Origin: JADGOV01 sp963814355
GTDB taxonomy: Bacteria > Actinomycetota > Actinomycetes > JADGOV01
Length of the DNA stretch: 64,000 bases
Assembly (NCBI GenBank): GCA_963814355.1
Contig: CAWFCZ010000002.1
Span: 124,001 to 188,000, forward strand
Direction of reading: 5' to 3'
Shown here: one piece after another, positions 8,077-21,543 of the stretch
How the letters are laid out: each line of letters starts with the position of its first letter
Numbering within the stretch: the first letter of the stretch is position 1
Translations under genes and position numbers: made by a program
The notes under the pieces: model-generated
The model's input: only the letters and a program-made list of their open reading frames with translations
Database searches by the model: none
Told to the model about the DNA's origin: nothing

Positions 8077-8967
8077 ATGCGCATCAGGAGACTCCGTCAA
8101 AGCGCCGCCACCGCCATCGTCGTGCCGCTGCTGGCCGTGGGGCTCGCCGCCTGCGGTGGCAGCAGCGACAAGACCAGCGACGCAACGGTCGACACCGGCG
8201 CGACGTTCGCCGCCGGCACCACAATGGCGAAGCTCAAGAGCGCGGACGCGATCACCGTCGGCACCAAGTTCGACCAGCCCCTGTTCGGATTGAAGAACCT
8301 CAAGGGTCAGCCGGAGGGCTTCGACGTCGAGATCGCCAAGCTGGTCGCTGCCGGGCTGGGCATCAAGCCGGACAAGATCAAGTGGGTGGAATCCGTATCG
8401 GCCAACCGCGAGCCGTTCATCCAGCAGGGCCGGGTCGACATGGTAGTGGCCACGTACACCATGAGCGACAAGCGCAAGAAGGTGATCGACTTCGCCGGTC
8501 CGTACTACATCGCGGGTCAGGACATCATGGTCAAGAAGGGCAACCCGCTCGGCATCAAGGGACCCGACGACCTGGCCGGCAAGCGCACCTGCTCGGTCGA
8601 GGGGTCGACACCGGCGCAGAACATCCGGGCCTCCTACCCCAAGGCGAAACTGGTGCTGTTCGACGTCTACAGCAAGTGCGCGGACGCCTTGAAGAACGGT
8701 CAGGTCGACGCGGTCACCACCGACAACGTGATCCTGCTCGGGCTGATCAGCAAGGACACGGCGGCCTTCGAGCTGGTCAAGAAGCCGTTCACCAAGGAGC
8801 CGTACGGCATCGGGGTCAAGCAGGGGGACTCGGCGTTCTGCGCCTTCATCAACGACACCTTGAAGAAGGCGTTCGACGACGGGAGCTGGAAGAAGGCCTG
8901 GGACGACACGGCCGGCACGGTAGCCGGCCCGGCACCGGCTCCGCCGGCCCTCGGAGACTGCACGTAG
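8077..8967 (+). CDS. gluB: Amino-acid ABC transporter substrate-binding lipoprotein
   Basis: A 296-residue family 3 solute-binding protein. The signal peptide ends in a lipobox (GLAAC) with Cys26 as the lipidated residue, then a Gly/Ser linker. The domain shows GFDVEIAKLVAAGLG, DMVVATYTMSDKRKKVIDFAGPYY and GQVDAVTTDN, all typical of glutamate/glutamine binding proteins. A purine-rich GAGAGGA precedes the ATG. It lies 29 bases after gluA, a common arrangement that lets the binding protein be made in excess. Confidence 0.95.
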   Translation: MRIRRLRQSAATAIVVPLLAVGLAACGGSSDKTSDATVDTGATFAAGTTMAKLKSADAITVGTKFDQPLFGLKNLKGQPEGFDVEIAKLVAAGLGIKPDKIKWVESVSANREPFIQQGRVDMVVATYTMSDKRKKVIDFAGPYYIAGQDIMVKKGNPLGIKGPDDLAGKRTCSVEGSTPAQNIRASYPKAKLVLFDVYSKCADALKNGQVDAVTTDNVILLGLISKDTAAFELVKKPFTKEPYGIGVKQGDSAFCAFINDTLKKAFDDGSWKKAWDDTAGTVAGPAPAPPALGDCT

Positions 8968-8983
8968 CCGGGCGGCCGACGTC

Positions 8984-9631
8984 ATGGACGCGATCTTCAG
9001 CAACCTCGACCTCTACCTTCGAGGCTTCCTGGAGACCCTGCGTCTGAGCGTGCTCGCGGCGGTCGGATCGCTGGTGCTCGGCACGCTGCTCGCCGCGTTC
9101 CGGGTCTCCCCGATCCCGCCGCTGCGGGCGCTCGGTGCGACGTACGTGGAGATCGTGCGGAACACCCCGCTCACCGTGGTCTTCTTCCTGCTCGCCTTCG
9201 GCCTGCCGCAGGTCGGCCTGGTGCTCGGGTTCTACACCGCGGCGGTCGCCGCGCTGACCACCTACACCGCCGCCTTCGTCTGCGAGGTGGTGCGCTCGGG
9301 CATCAACTCGGTGTCCACCGGCCAGGCCGAGGCGGCGCGGGCGATCGGGTTCACCTTTCCGCAGACGCTGCGCCACGTCGTGCTGCCGCAGGCCTTCCGG
9401 ACGGTGGTGCCGCCGCTGGGGAACGTCTACATCGCCATGGTGAAGAACTCCGCGATCGCCGGCGCGTTCGGGGTGTCCGAGCTGCTGGGAATCGGCAAGC
9501 GCCTCACGGTTACCAACCCGGCGTCGGTGGTGGCAATCCTGATCGGTGTCGGGGTCGCGTACCTGATCCTCACCCTGAGCATGGGCGTGTTCTTCGGCCA
9601 GCTCGAACGTCGGGTGGCGATCGCCCGATGA
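8984..9631 (+). CDS. gluC: Amino-acid ABC transporter permease GluC
   Basis: A 215-residue inner-membrane permease of the HisM/GluC type with several hydrophobic helices and the coupling EAA loop (GQAEAARAIGFTFPQTLRHVVLPQA). It pairs with GluD to form the translocation channel powered by GluA. It follows gluB by 16 bases and its TGA overlaps the gluD start by four bases (ATGA at 9628-9631). Confidence 0.95.
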   Translation: MDAIFSNLDLYLRGFLETLRLSVLAAVGSLVLGTLLAAFRVSPIPPLRALGATYVEIVRNTPLTVVFFLLAFGLPQVGLVLGFYTAAVAALTTYTAAFVCEVVRSGINSVSTGQAEAARAIGFTFPQTLRHVVLPQAFRTVVPPLGNVYIAMVKNSAIAGAFGVSELLGIGKRLTVTNPASVVAILIGVGVAYLILTLSMGVFFGQLERRVAIAR

Positions 9632-10515
9632 GCGCGGTCCTCTACGACGCCGTCGGGCCGCGTACCCGCCGCCGTATCCAGATCGGTACCGCGGTGGCCA
9701 CGGTCGCCCTGCTCGGGCTGGCCGCCGGAGTTGTCTGGCAACTGGGGAGCCACGGGCAACTGGAAGGCGAGCGGTGGCGCAAGCTGCTCGATCCCGATCT
9801 ACGTTCGCTGCTGACCACCGCGCTGAAGAACACCCTCAAGGCCGCTGCGCTGGCGATGGCGCTGTCGATGGCCGTGGGCGCGCTGCTCGCCGTCGGTCGA
9901 CTGTCCCTGCACCGCTGGATCCGGGTGCCGGTCGGCATTTTCGTGGAGTTCTTCCGGGGCTTGCCGCTGCTGCTGCTCATCTTGTTCGCGGCCCTGGCGC
10001 TGCCGCGGCTCGGGCTGTCGTTCTCGGTGCTCTGGTACCTGGTGATCGGGCTCACCGCCTACAACGGCGCCGTCCTGGCCGAGATCTTCCGGGCCGGCAT
10101 CCTGTCCATCGACCGGGGCCAGCGGGAAGCCGGCCTGGCGATCGGACTGCGGCCCACCCAGGTACTCTGGATCATTCTGGTGCCGCAGGCGGTCCGGCGG
10201 ATGCTCCCCGCACTGATCAGCCAGTTGGTCACGCTGCTCAAAGACACCTCCCTCGGCTTCGTCATCGCCTACCCGGAACTGTTGCGCACCGGACAGGGCG
10301 CGGTGGAGTTTCTGGGCAGCCGCTATGCCCTCCAGATCTACCTGGCGGTCGCGGCGATCTATATCGCGGTGAACTACGCGCTCTCTTCGTTGGCCCGCTA
10401 CCTGGACCGCCGCCAGCAGCGGCGGTACGGCTCTGGCACCGCCGGCCCGGTGGCGGCGGCAGTCGACCCCGAGGACGCGCTGGCCGCGCCGGGCCCGGCC
10501 CCGGCGCCGAGGTAG
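9628..10515 (+). CDS. gluD: Amino-acid ABC transporter permease GluD
   Basis: The second permease of the importer, 295 residues. It has a longer N-terminal section with one extra hydrophobic segment (IGTAVATVALLGLAAGVVW) and the coupling loop GQREAGLAIGLRPTQVLWIILVPQA. The C-terminal 40 residues are a charged Arg/Pro/Ala tail. It is translationally coupled to gluC through a four-base overlap and ends the operon, convergent with rny 42 bases away. Confidence 0.95.
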   Translation: MSAVLYDAVGPRTRRRIQIGTAVATVALLGLAAGVVWQLGSHGQLEGERWRKLLDPDLRSLLTTALKNTLKAAALAMALSMAVGALLAVGRLSLHRWIRVPVGIFVEFFRGLPLLLLILFAALALPRLGLSFSVLWYLVIGLTAYNGAVLAEIFRAGILSIDRGQREAGLAIGLRPTQVLWIILVPQAVRRMLPALISQLVTLLKDTSLGFVIAYPELLRTGQGAVEFLGSRYALQIYLAVAAIYIAVNYALSSLARYLDRRQQRRYGSGTAGPVAAAVDPEDALAAPGPAPAPR

Positions 10516-10557
10516 GCTGCCCGCTCGGCCACCCCGCCGGGAGCGTGCGTCGTTCGG

Positions 10558-12408
10558 CTACTTGGCGATCTCGGTGGCCCTTGATTCGCGGACCACGGTG
10601 ATCCTGATCTGGCCCGGATAGGTCAGCTCCTCTTCGATCTGCTTGGCGATGTCACGGGCCAGTACCTGCGCGGCGATGTCGTCGATTTGATCCGGCAGGA
10701 CCATGACCCGCACCTCCCGGCCGGCCTGCATCGCGAAGACCCGGTCCACGCCGTCCTTCTCCGAGGCGATCTCCTCGATGCGTTGCAGCCGCTTGACGTA
10801 GTGCTCGAGGCTTTCTCGCCGCGCCCCCGGCCGCCCGCCGCTGATCGCGTCGGCGGCCTGTGTCAGAACGGCCTCGACGGTACGCACCTCGACCTCGTTG
10901 TGGTGCGCCTCGATGGCGTGCACGACATCCTCGCTCTCCCCGTACCGGCGGGCGACCTCGGCGCCGACCAGTGCGTGGCTCCCTTCGACCTCATGAGTGA
11001 GCGCCTTGCCGATGTCGTGCAGGAAGGCGCAGCGCTTGAGTAGTACGGGGTCCAGGCGCAGCTCGGCGGCCATCAACCCGGCCAGGTGCGCCGACTCGAC
11101 AAGATGCTTGAGCACGTTCTGACCGTACGACGTGCGGTAACGCAGCCGGCCCAGCAGCTCGATGAGGTCGGGGTGCATCTCGGTGATGCCAAGTTCGACG
11201 AGAGCGTCCTCGCCCGCCCGGACGCAGGAGGCGGCCACCTCGGCCTTGCTCCGCTCGTACATCTCCTCGATGCGGTGTGGGTGGATGCGCCCATCGAGGA
11301 CCAGCGCCTCCAGCGCGACCCGCGCGGTCTCCCGCCGCACCGGGTCGAAGCAGGAAAGGAGGACGGCCTCCGGCGTGTCGTCGATGATCAGATTGACCCC
11401 GGTCACCGCCTCGAAGGCCCGGATGTTGCGCCCTTCCCGGCCGATGATGCGGCCTTTCATGTCGTCGCTGGGAAGGTGCAGCACGCTGACCACCGACTCA
11501 GCGGTCTGATCGCTGGCCACCCGCTGGATCGCCAACGTCACGATCCGGCGGGCCCGGTCCTCCCCCTTCTCCCGAGCCTCCGCCTCGATGTCCCGCACGA
11601 TCACGGCAGCATCGCGTTTGGCCCGCGTCTCCACCAACTTGACGAGTTCGGCCTTGGCCGCCGCCGCGGTCAAGCCGGCAGCTCGCTCCAGCACCAGCCG
11701 GCGTTCCTCCTCCACCTCGGCCAGCTCCGCGCGGCGGCGGCCGATGCCGGCTTCGATCTCGGCCCACTCCTCGTCCCGCTGGTCCAAACGCGCGGCCTCG
11801 GCGTCCACCCGTGCTTCGCGCTCGGCGAGCCGGTGCTCCCGTCGCTCGAGATCAAGGCGCAACTGGTGCACTTCTTCCTTCAGCTGGTGCACCTCCGCGT
11901 CGGTTTCCCGGCGGCGCGCCGCAGCAGCCGAGTCGGCTTCCCGCTCGGCGGTACGTCGAATGCGTTCCGCCTCCGCCTCGGCGGACTGGCGAACCCCGCG
12001 CGCGTCGGCCTGAGCCCGATCCCGGATAGCGGCCGCCTGTTCCGCGCCGAGTCGGGCACTGACGCCTTCGACCTCACCCTCAGCTCGAGGGGTGACAACC
12101 GCTGTCGAGGCGCCCGACGCCGGGCGCCCGGCAACAGTCGAGGCGGAGGACCGTCCCGCCGGTGCGGGAGCGGTTGCGCTCGCGGGCTCCGATCTGCGAT
12201 GCGCCGCGCTGGTGGGCGGTCGCGAGCCGACTGCGGGGACCGAGGCGCCTGGCAGCGTCACGTCGGCCGCTGAGGTCTCAGCATCTCGGGTGGGCGGCGA
12301 GCCGTGACCAGGGCCGGTCGTGACCCGGCGCAGCAACACGACGACAAGCACCACGAGCACCAGCATGAGAACGCTGGCCAGCGCACCGAGTACGACTGCA
12401 GCCGTCAT
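10558..12408 (-). CDS. rny: Ribonuclease Y
   Basis: A membrane-anchored endoribonuclease that starts mRNA decay. The 616-residue protein has an N-terminal transmembrane helix (about 4-27), a Pro/Ser/Ala-rich linker (30-115), a long coiled coil rich in Glu/Arg (about 118-280), a KH domain (about 308-370, with GRIIGREGRN) and an HD hydrolase domain with H464-D465 in FLHDIGKALTHEVEGSHALVG. The linker is longer than in Bacillus RNase Y. An excellent Shine-Dalgarno, GGGGAGGTGATC, lies just upstream of the ATG. RNase Y is not universal in actinobacteria; here it coexists with RNase J. Confidence 0.95.
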   Translation of the reverse strand: MTAAVVLGALASVLMLVLVVLVVVLLRRVTTGPGHGSPPTRDAETSAADVTLPGASVPAVGSRPPTSAAHRRSEPASATAPAPAGRSSASTVAGRPASGASTAVVTPRAEGEVEGVSARLGAEQAAAIRDRAQADARGVRQSAEAEAERIRRTAEREADSAAAARRRETDAEVHQLKEEVHQLRLDLERREHRLAEREARVDAEAARLDQRDEEWAEIEAGIGRRRAELAEVEEERRLVLERAAGLTAAAAKAELVKLVETRAKRDAAVIVRDIEAEAREKGEDRARRIVTLAIQRVASDQTAESVVSVLHLPSDDMKGRIIGREGRNIRAFEAVTGVNLIIDDTPEAVLLSCFDPVRRETARVALEALVLDGRIHPHRIEEMYERSKAEVAASCVRAGEDALVELGITEMHPDLIELLGRLRYRTSYGQNVLKHLVESAHLAGLMAAELRLDPVLLKRCAFLHDIGKALTHEVEGSHALVGAEVARRYGESEDVVHAIEAHHNEVEVRTVEAVLTQAADAISGGRPGARRESLEHYVKRLQRIEEIASEKDGVDRVFAMQAGREVRVMVLPDQIDDIAAQVLARDIAKQIEEELTYPGQIRITVVRESRATEIAK

Positions 12409-12792
12409 GCCAGATCACCTCCCCAGCACCGACAGACCCATGCACTCTGCACGTGCCAGTGAGGAGCGAACCCGCGTCCAGGACCTGCTGGACATGCCGT
12501 CTGGCGACCCGGGTGGGAAAGCCAAACGCGTGCGATCCAACGCGGCGACCGCCGTGCAGACCACGGCTCTGCACGGCTGAGCGGCACGTTCGGCCGTCGA
12601 TTGCCGAACACACCGGCGGAACACGTTGCCGGACCCTTGCGCTGCTCCCTCCCCAGCGCCATGTGGATCACAAGAAAGCGTTGACAGTCTGTCCGCCCGG
12701 CGGGTCGCCGGAAGCTCGAGTCGATCAGGTCGTGCGCACCAGCGGGTAGAACACTCTCACTTCTCACTTAGGACCGAGGCTAGGCGCGGAGA
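12409..12792. other. rny-recX intergenic region without a recognisable gene
   Basis: These 384 bases hold the rny ribosome binding site next to 12409 and presumably its promoter. A TTGACA-like hexamer at about 12683 points the wrong way for both neighbours. Short ORFs here have no codon bias or recognisable motifs, so I call none. Confidence 0.5.
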
Positions 12793-13383
12793 TCACGGCC
12801 GGTCAAGCAGCTCGCTGCCTATCCGCTGGGAGGCATACCCGCTCCCGTCCTCGCCTGCCGGCATGTCGGCGGGGGTGGTCGGGGCGCCCAGCACCTCGTG
12901 GATCACCTGCTGAGCCAGCCCAGCCGAATAGCCCTTCCGCCCGAGCAGGCCGGCTAGCCGCCGACGTTGTACCGGCGGCGGCAGGCCGCGCAGGCTCGGC
13001 AGCCGCCGGGTCAGCAACGCGCAGGCCGCCGCCTTCTCGTCGTCGTGGTCCACCTGTGCCAGGGCGGTCTCCGCCGTGGCGCGGTCGACCCCCCGTTGCC
13101 GCAACTCCTCCCGCAGGGCCCGGCGAGCGAGCCCCCGGCCCCGCTGTCGGGTGGCGACCCAGGCGTCCGCGAAGGCAGCGTCGTCGATCAGCCCCACCGC
13201 GGCGAGCCGGTCCAGCACCGTGTTCGCCACCGCGGCCGGTACCCGGCGGGCGGCCAACGAGTCCGCTAGCTGGCGTCGGGTCCGCGGTCGGTCGGTGAGC
13301 AGCCGCAGGCACATCGCCCGGGCGATGTGCTCCGGATCGGCATCCGGTTCGGCCCCGTCTGGCCGATCGTGGAGGGTACGCAC
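12793..13383 (-). CDS. recX: Recombination regulatory protein RecX
   Basis: RecX binds RecA filaments and limits recombinase activity. The 196-residue protein is built of three-helix RecX repeats. Recognisable elements are AMCLRLLTDRPRTRRQLADSL, LIDDAAFADAWVATRQRGRGLARRALREELRQRGV and a third repeat ending RRRLAGLLGRKGYS. Start GTG at 13383 lies 19 bases after the recA stop, so it is very likely expressed from the SOS-controlled recA promoter. Confidence 0.95.
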   Translation of the reverse strand: MRTLHDRPDGAEPDADPEHIARAMCLRLLTDRPRTRRQLADSLAARRVPAAVANTVLDRLAAVGLIDDAAFADAWVATRQRGRGLARRALREELRQRGVDRATAETALAQVDHDDEKAAACALLTRRLPSLRGLPPPVQRRRLAGLLGRKGYSAGLAQQVIHEVLGAPTTPADMPAGEDGSGYASQRIGSELLDRP

Positions 13384-13402
13384 AGCGCCGCGACCCAGGT
13401 GC

Positions 13403-14449
13403 TCAGAAGTCGACCGGAGGTGCCGCCGGACCGACCGTCACTTCGGCGTCGAGCCGGGGACCGATCCCCAACTTCTCCTTGATCCGCTTTTCGATCTCAT
13501 CTGCCGTATCGAGATTGTCGCGCAGGAAGGCTCGTGCGTTCTCTTTGCCCTGACCGAGCTGTTCGCCGTCGTAGGTGTACCAGGCACCGGCCTTGCGGAC
13601 GATGCCCTGCTCCACACCGAGGTCGATGAGGCCACCTTCGCGGCTGATCCCGATGCCGTAGAGGATGTCGAACTCCGCCTGCTTGAACGGCGGGCTCATC
13701 TTGTTCTTGACGACCTTGACCCTGGTACGGTTGCCGACCGCCTCGGTGCCGTCTTTGAGCGTCTCGATCCGGCGGGTGTCGAGCCGGATGGAGGCGTAGA
13801 ACTTCAGCGCCTTGCCGCCGGTTGTGGTCTCCGGTGACCCGAAGAAGACGCCGATCTTCTCCCGCAGTTGGTTGATGAAGATCATCGTTGTCGCTGAGTT
13901 GCTCAGCGCGCCGGTCATCTTGCGCAGCGCCTGGCTCATGAGCCGGGCCTGAAGGCCGACGTGGGAATCGCCCATCTCGCCCTCTATCTCCGCGCGCGGC
14001 ACGAGCGCGGCGACTGAGTCGATCACGATGATGTCCAGCGCCCCGGACCGGATCAGCATGTCGGCGATCTCCAGCGCCTGCTCGCCGGTGTCCGGCTGGG
14101 AGACGAGCAGCGCATCGGTATCCACACCGAGCTTGGCGGCGTACCCAGGGTCCAAGGCGTGCTCGGCGTCGATGAAGGCGGCGATCCCGCCGGCCTTCTG
14201 CGCGCTGGCGACCGCATGCAGGGCCACGGTCGTCTTGCCGGAGGACTCCGGCCCGTAGATCTCCACGATCCGGCCCCGCGGCAGGCCGCCGATCCCGAGT
14301 GCCACGTCGAGAGCAATCGAGCCGGTGGGTATGACCTCGATGGGTGCCCGGACCTCATCACCGAGGCGCATGACCGACCCCTTGCCGTACTGCCGCTCGA
14401 TCTGGCTGAGGGCGTTGTCCAACGCCTTTTCGCGATCTGGCCCCGCCAT
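13403..14449 (-). CDS. recA: RecA recombinase
   Basis: RecA forms ATP-dependent filaments on single-stranded DNA for homologous recombination and activates LexA self-cleavage. The 348-residue protein has Walker A GPESSGKT at 66-73, Walker B LDIIVIDSVAAL, the L2/MAW-type INQLREKIGVFFGSPETTTGGKALKFYAS block and the usual C-terminal domain. There is no intein, unlike some mycobacterial recA genes. Start ATG at 14449. An SOS box lies 132 bases upstream. Confidence 0.98.
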   Translation of the reverse strand: MAGPDREKALDNALSQIERQYGKGSVMRLGDEVRAPIEVIPTGSIALDVALGIGGLPRGRIVEIYGPESSGKTTVALHAVASAQKAGGIAAFIDAEHALDPGYAAKLGVDTDALLVSQPDTGEQALEIADMLIRSGALDIIVIDSVAALVPRAEIEGEMGDSHVGLQARLMSQALRKMTGALSNSATTMIFINQLREKIGVFFGSPETTTGGKALKFYASIRLDTRRIETLKDGTEAVGNRTRVKVVKNKMSPPFKQAEFDILYGIGISREGGLIDLGVEQGIVRKAGAWYTYDGEQLGQGKENARAFLRDNLDTADEIEKRIKEKLGIGPRLDAEVTVGPAAPPVDF

Positions 14450-14774
14450 GACGCCACCCCATTCTCGGGTCGATGGTTTGCGCTTGTTGCGCTGTTCGAA
14501 ACGACGTTAGGACGCGGTTAGGACAGTTTCGGTCCGCTCCCGCGACGCTGTGGACGGCGCCGTCTCGATGTCCACAATAAGCGAACAGGTGTTCGACTGC
14601 CGGCGACACGCCGATGGCTCTCCGACACAGCGTGGAACCGAACTCTTCGACGCTCACTACGCAGCGCGGGCTCGCCCCGCCCGGCGATCACCGGGCACGC
14701 CCTGACCCTGGACGCCCGCCACTGCCAGGCGATCGTCGCCGACGTGGCCGGCCAGGACCGCTACGGTCGGCCGG
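14450..14774. other. recA upstream region
   Basis: 325 bases between the divergent recA and a phosphatase-like gene. It contains one SOS box (14581-14596) with a TATTGT -10-like hexamer abutting it on the minus strand (14574-14579). I see no gene in it. Confidence 0.5.
14581..14596. promoter_or_regulatory. SOS box upstream of recA
   Basis: GCGAACAGGTGTTCGA matches TCGAAC-N4-GTTCGA except for the first base. The central AGGT is the same as in SOS box 2 of lexA. It should place recA and recX under LexA control. Confidence 0.9.
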
Positions 14775-15203
14775 GTGCAGCCCTGGGATCAGCCCTCGGC
14801 CGGTGTCATGCGGCTCCCGTCAGGACGGCTGGTGCGCGGCCGAGCGCTGCGGCCCGGCGCTGGCGAGGGCCTCGCCCCGGACTTCGGGCTGTATCTGCTG
14901 GGCACGCCGCCGCCCCTGGTGTCCTGGTCATCACGCTGGGTGCGGTGGCCGGACTGGTGGTTGCCGGCAGATCCGGCCGACGCCCGGGACGCGGTGGGCG
15001 AACTGTGGCACCGGGCGGAGGCCGAGCGGGTGGAGGTGGCCTGCACCGGAGGACGAGGCCGAACCGGCACCGTTCTGGCCTGCCTGGCGGTGCTCGACGG
15101 ACTACCGGCCCTCGACGCCGTCGGCTACGTCCGTCGGCACTATCACCCGCGGGCCGTCGAAACCCCGTGGCAGCGACGCTACGTACGACGCTTCCGGCCC
15201 TGA
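14775..15203 (+). CDS. Small protein-tyrosine-phosphatase-like protein
   Basis: 142 residues. The segment VEVACTGGRGRTGTVLACLA carries the C-x5-R signature of the cysteine phosphatases (C90, R96) followed by Thr, and the preceding region is Trp-rich (SWSSRWVRWPDWW). It is shorter than classical phosphatases, and the His usually before the Cys is replaced by Ala. Activity is therefore probable but not certain. The start GTG at 14775 has no clear ribosome binding site, and an internal GTG is possible. It is divergent from recA and its partner is unknown. Confidence 0.72.
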   Translation: MQPWDQPSAGVMRLPSGRLVRGRALRPGAGEGLAPDFGLYLLGTPPPLVSWSSRWVRWPDWWLPADPADARDAVGELWHRAEAERVEVACTGGRGRTGTVLACLAVLDGLPALDAVGYVRRHYHPRAVETPWQRRYVRRFRP

Positions 15204-15245
15204 GGCCGCGACGGGTACGGCACCCGTCCTGAGAAACCACGCCGT

Positions 15246-15440
15246 TTACCGCCTCGAGCTGGGCACCTCGAACGCCTCGCACACCCCGCGCCACACCGCC
15301 TTCGCGTCCTCGCCGGCCGCCAGTGCCTCGGCCGCAGTACGCCCGCCGAGGCTTGCCAACACCTGGTCGCGGGCGATGGACTCGGCGTAGGCCGCGCCGA
15401 ACTGCTGCTCCATCCTGGTCCAGAACTCGGTGAGCCGCAC
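15246..15440 (-). CDS. DUF3046 family protein
   Basis: A 64-residue protein starting at GTG 15440 with GGGAG five bases upstream. The sequence RLTEFWTRMEQQFGAAYA through AVWRGVCEAFEVP is the DUF3046 pattern, a small helical family of unknown function found in actinobacteria and often close to recA (as in mycobacteria). A longer reading frame continues upstream, but it runs into lhr and is not family-like. The gene overlaps no neighbour when this start is used. Confidence 0.85.
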   Translation of the reverse strand: MRLTEFWTRMEQQFGAAYAESIARDQVLASLGGRTAAEALAAGEDAKAVWRGVCEAFEVPSSRR

Positions 15441-15525
15441 CGCTCCCAGTATCTGCGAGGTCGCCGCCGACCGTCGCAGCGCCGCCGCCGGCGGAAATGT
15501 CGCCGCCCGGGTGCAGGATCGACCC

Positions 15526-20133
<4,608 letters not shown>

Positions 20134-20267
20134 CCGGAACGCACGCCGGCCGCAGCCGCACCCGGGTAGGCACCGGCGGGGCGGAAGCACCGGCTCGGCG
20201 GGGCACCGGCGGGCGTTGGGAGGTGGAACGGAGCCGCATCGAGGGCGGATGCGGCGAGGATGGCGGG

Positions 20268-21101
20268 GTGCCCGAAGGCGACACCGTACGACGCAGCGCC
20301 GACCGGCTGCACCGGGCGCTGGCCGGCTCCATCCTGGTGGGCTCGGACTTCCGGGTGCCCGCACTGGCCACCGCCGACCTGCGCGGGCGGGAGGTGCTGG
20401 AGTCCACCAGCCGCGGCAAGCACCTGCTGCTGCGCGTCGGCGGCGGGCTGACGCTGCACACCCACCTGCGGATGGACGGCTCCTGGCGGCTCTTCCGATC
20501 CGGCCGGCGGCGCAGTGGCGGGCCAACCTGGCAGGTCAGGGTGGCGCTGAGTACCGCGCAATGGCAGGCAGTCGGCTACCGGTTACCGGTGGTCGACTTG
20601 CTGCCGACCGCCCAGGAGCACCGGGTGGTGGGCCACCTCGGACCCGATGTACTCGGTCCGGAGCCGCCGGCCGGGCCAGCGACCGGCGCAGCCGTGGCCG
20701 ACGTCTGGGACGAGCCGGAAGCGGTGTCCCGGCTGCTCCGCGAACCCGGCCGGCCAATCATCGAGGGCCTGCTCGACCAGCGCAATCTGGCCGGTCTCGG
20801 TAACCTCTGGGCCGGGGAGACGTGCTACCTGCGCGGGGTGAATCCGTGGCGGCCGGCCGGTACGGTCGACCTGCCCGGGCTGCTGCGGCTGGCCCGCCGG
20901 ATGATGCGGCAGGCGGCCGAAACCGGGATGCAGGTCACCACCGGCAACCCCCGGCGGGGTCACGACCATTGGGTGTACGGCCGAGCCGGTCGGCCTTGCC
21001 GGCGCTGTAGTACGGCCATCGAGTTCAGCCCCGAGGTTCCCGGCCAGCCGTACCGGCGGGACACCTGGTGGTGCCCCCGGTGCCAGCCGGCCGGCGGCTG
21101 A
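20268..21101 (+). CDS. nei: Endonuclease VIII-type DNA glycosylase (Nei)
   Basis: A bifunctional glycosylase/AP lyase removing oxidised bases. The GTG start at 20268, with GAGG upstream, leaves Pro2-Glu3 (PEGDTVRRSADRL) as the catalytic N-terminus. An upstream in-frame start would bury the catalytic proline. Lys51 (SRGKHLLLR) is the conserved beta-clamp lysine. A C-terminal zinc finger uses C244, C247, C269 and C272. It has 277 residues. It lies directly after lhr on the same strand; mycobacteria also keep lhr and nei adjacent, so a joint repair function is reasonable. Confidence 0.95.
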   Translation: MPEGDTVRRSADRLHRALAGSILVGSDFRVPALATADLRGREVLESTSRGKHLLLRVGGGLTLHTHLRMDGSWRLFRSGRRRSGGPTWQVRVALSTAQWQAVGYRLPVVDLLPTAQEHRVVGHLGPDVLGPEPPAGPATGAAVADVWDEPEAVSRLLREPGRPIIEGLLDQRNLAGLGNLWAGETCYLRGVNPWRPAGTVDLPGLLRLARRMMRQAAETGMQVTTGNPRRGHDHWVYGRAGRPCRRCSTAIEFSPEVPGQPYRRDTWWCPRCQPAGG

Positions 21102-21113
21102 GCCCCCGACGGC

Positions 21114-21515
21114 TCAGGCGGCGGCCCGCGCCGGGTCGTGGACCGACCCGATCGCGGCTACCTCGACTGCGGCGGCGGCCGTAGCCGGCACCTCCACCGG
21201 GATGAGGGCCGGTACCGCGACCGGCCCGGGCTCCGGTACCGGCTCCAGGCGGGACAGCTCGTCGGCGACCTCGGCGAGCAGGTCGGCGAGGCGGACGCCA
21301 AGCGCGCCGCAGATCGACGCCAGCAGCTCCGACGACGCCTCCTTGCGGCCGCGCTCGATCTCGGAGAGGTAACCCAGGGACACCCCGGCGGCCGCGCTGA
21401 CCTCGCGCAGGGTCCGGTGCTGGCGGTTGCGGGCGGCACGCAGCGCGCTACCCAATAGTCGGCGGAAGAGCACCGCCGGACGGAGTACGGGGCGCAGCGT
21501 GTTTGCGATCGTCAT
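21114..21515 (-). CDS. clgR: ClgR/PopR-like transcriptional regulator
   Basis: A 133-residue protein with an XRE-type helix-turn-helix at about 23-80 (LREVSAAAGVSLGYLSEIERGRKEAS). Immediately downstream of cinA/pgsA, this matches ClgR, the activator of clp protease genes in actinobacteria. The start ATG at 21515 has GGAG upstream; a longer frame to 21704 lies inside cinA and is rejected. The protein ends RAAA: Streptomyces ClgR and PopR are Clp substrates recognised through terminal alanines, so this tail is a likely degron. The region 85-125 is low-complexity Pro/Val/Ala. Confidence 0.88.
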   Translation of the reverse strand: MTIANTLRPVLRPAVLFRRLLGSALRAARNRQHRTLREVSAAAGVSLGYLSEIERGRKEASSELLASICGALGVRLADLLAEVADELSRLEPVPEPGPVAVPALIPVEVPATAAAAVEVAAIGSVHDPARAAA

Positions 21516-21543
21516 GACGGCCACTCCATGGATAACTCCTGGC

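Noticed and set aside
12681..12690. A sigma-70 promoter suggested by TTGACA
   Set aside because: It points away from rny and toward the 3' end of recX, and no good -10 follows at 16-19 bases.
12405..12767. A possible 120-residue gene upstream of rny
   Set aside because: It covers the rny ribosome binding site, its translation shows no motifs or codon bias, and it runs into the rny start.
14494..14505. A second SOS box near recA (TTCGAAAC)
   Set aside because: Only one half-site matches; the right half GTTCGA is absent at the proper spacing.
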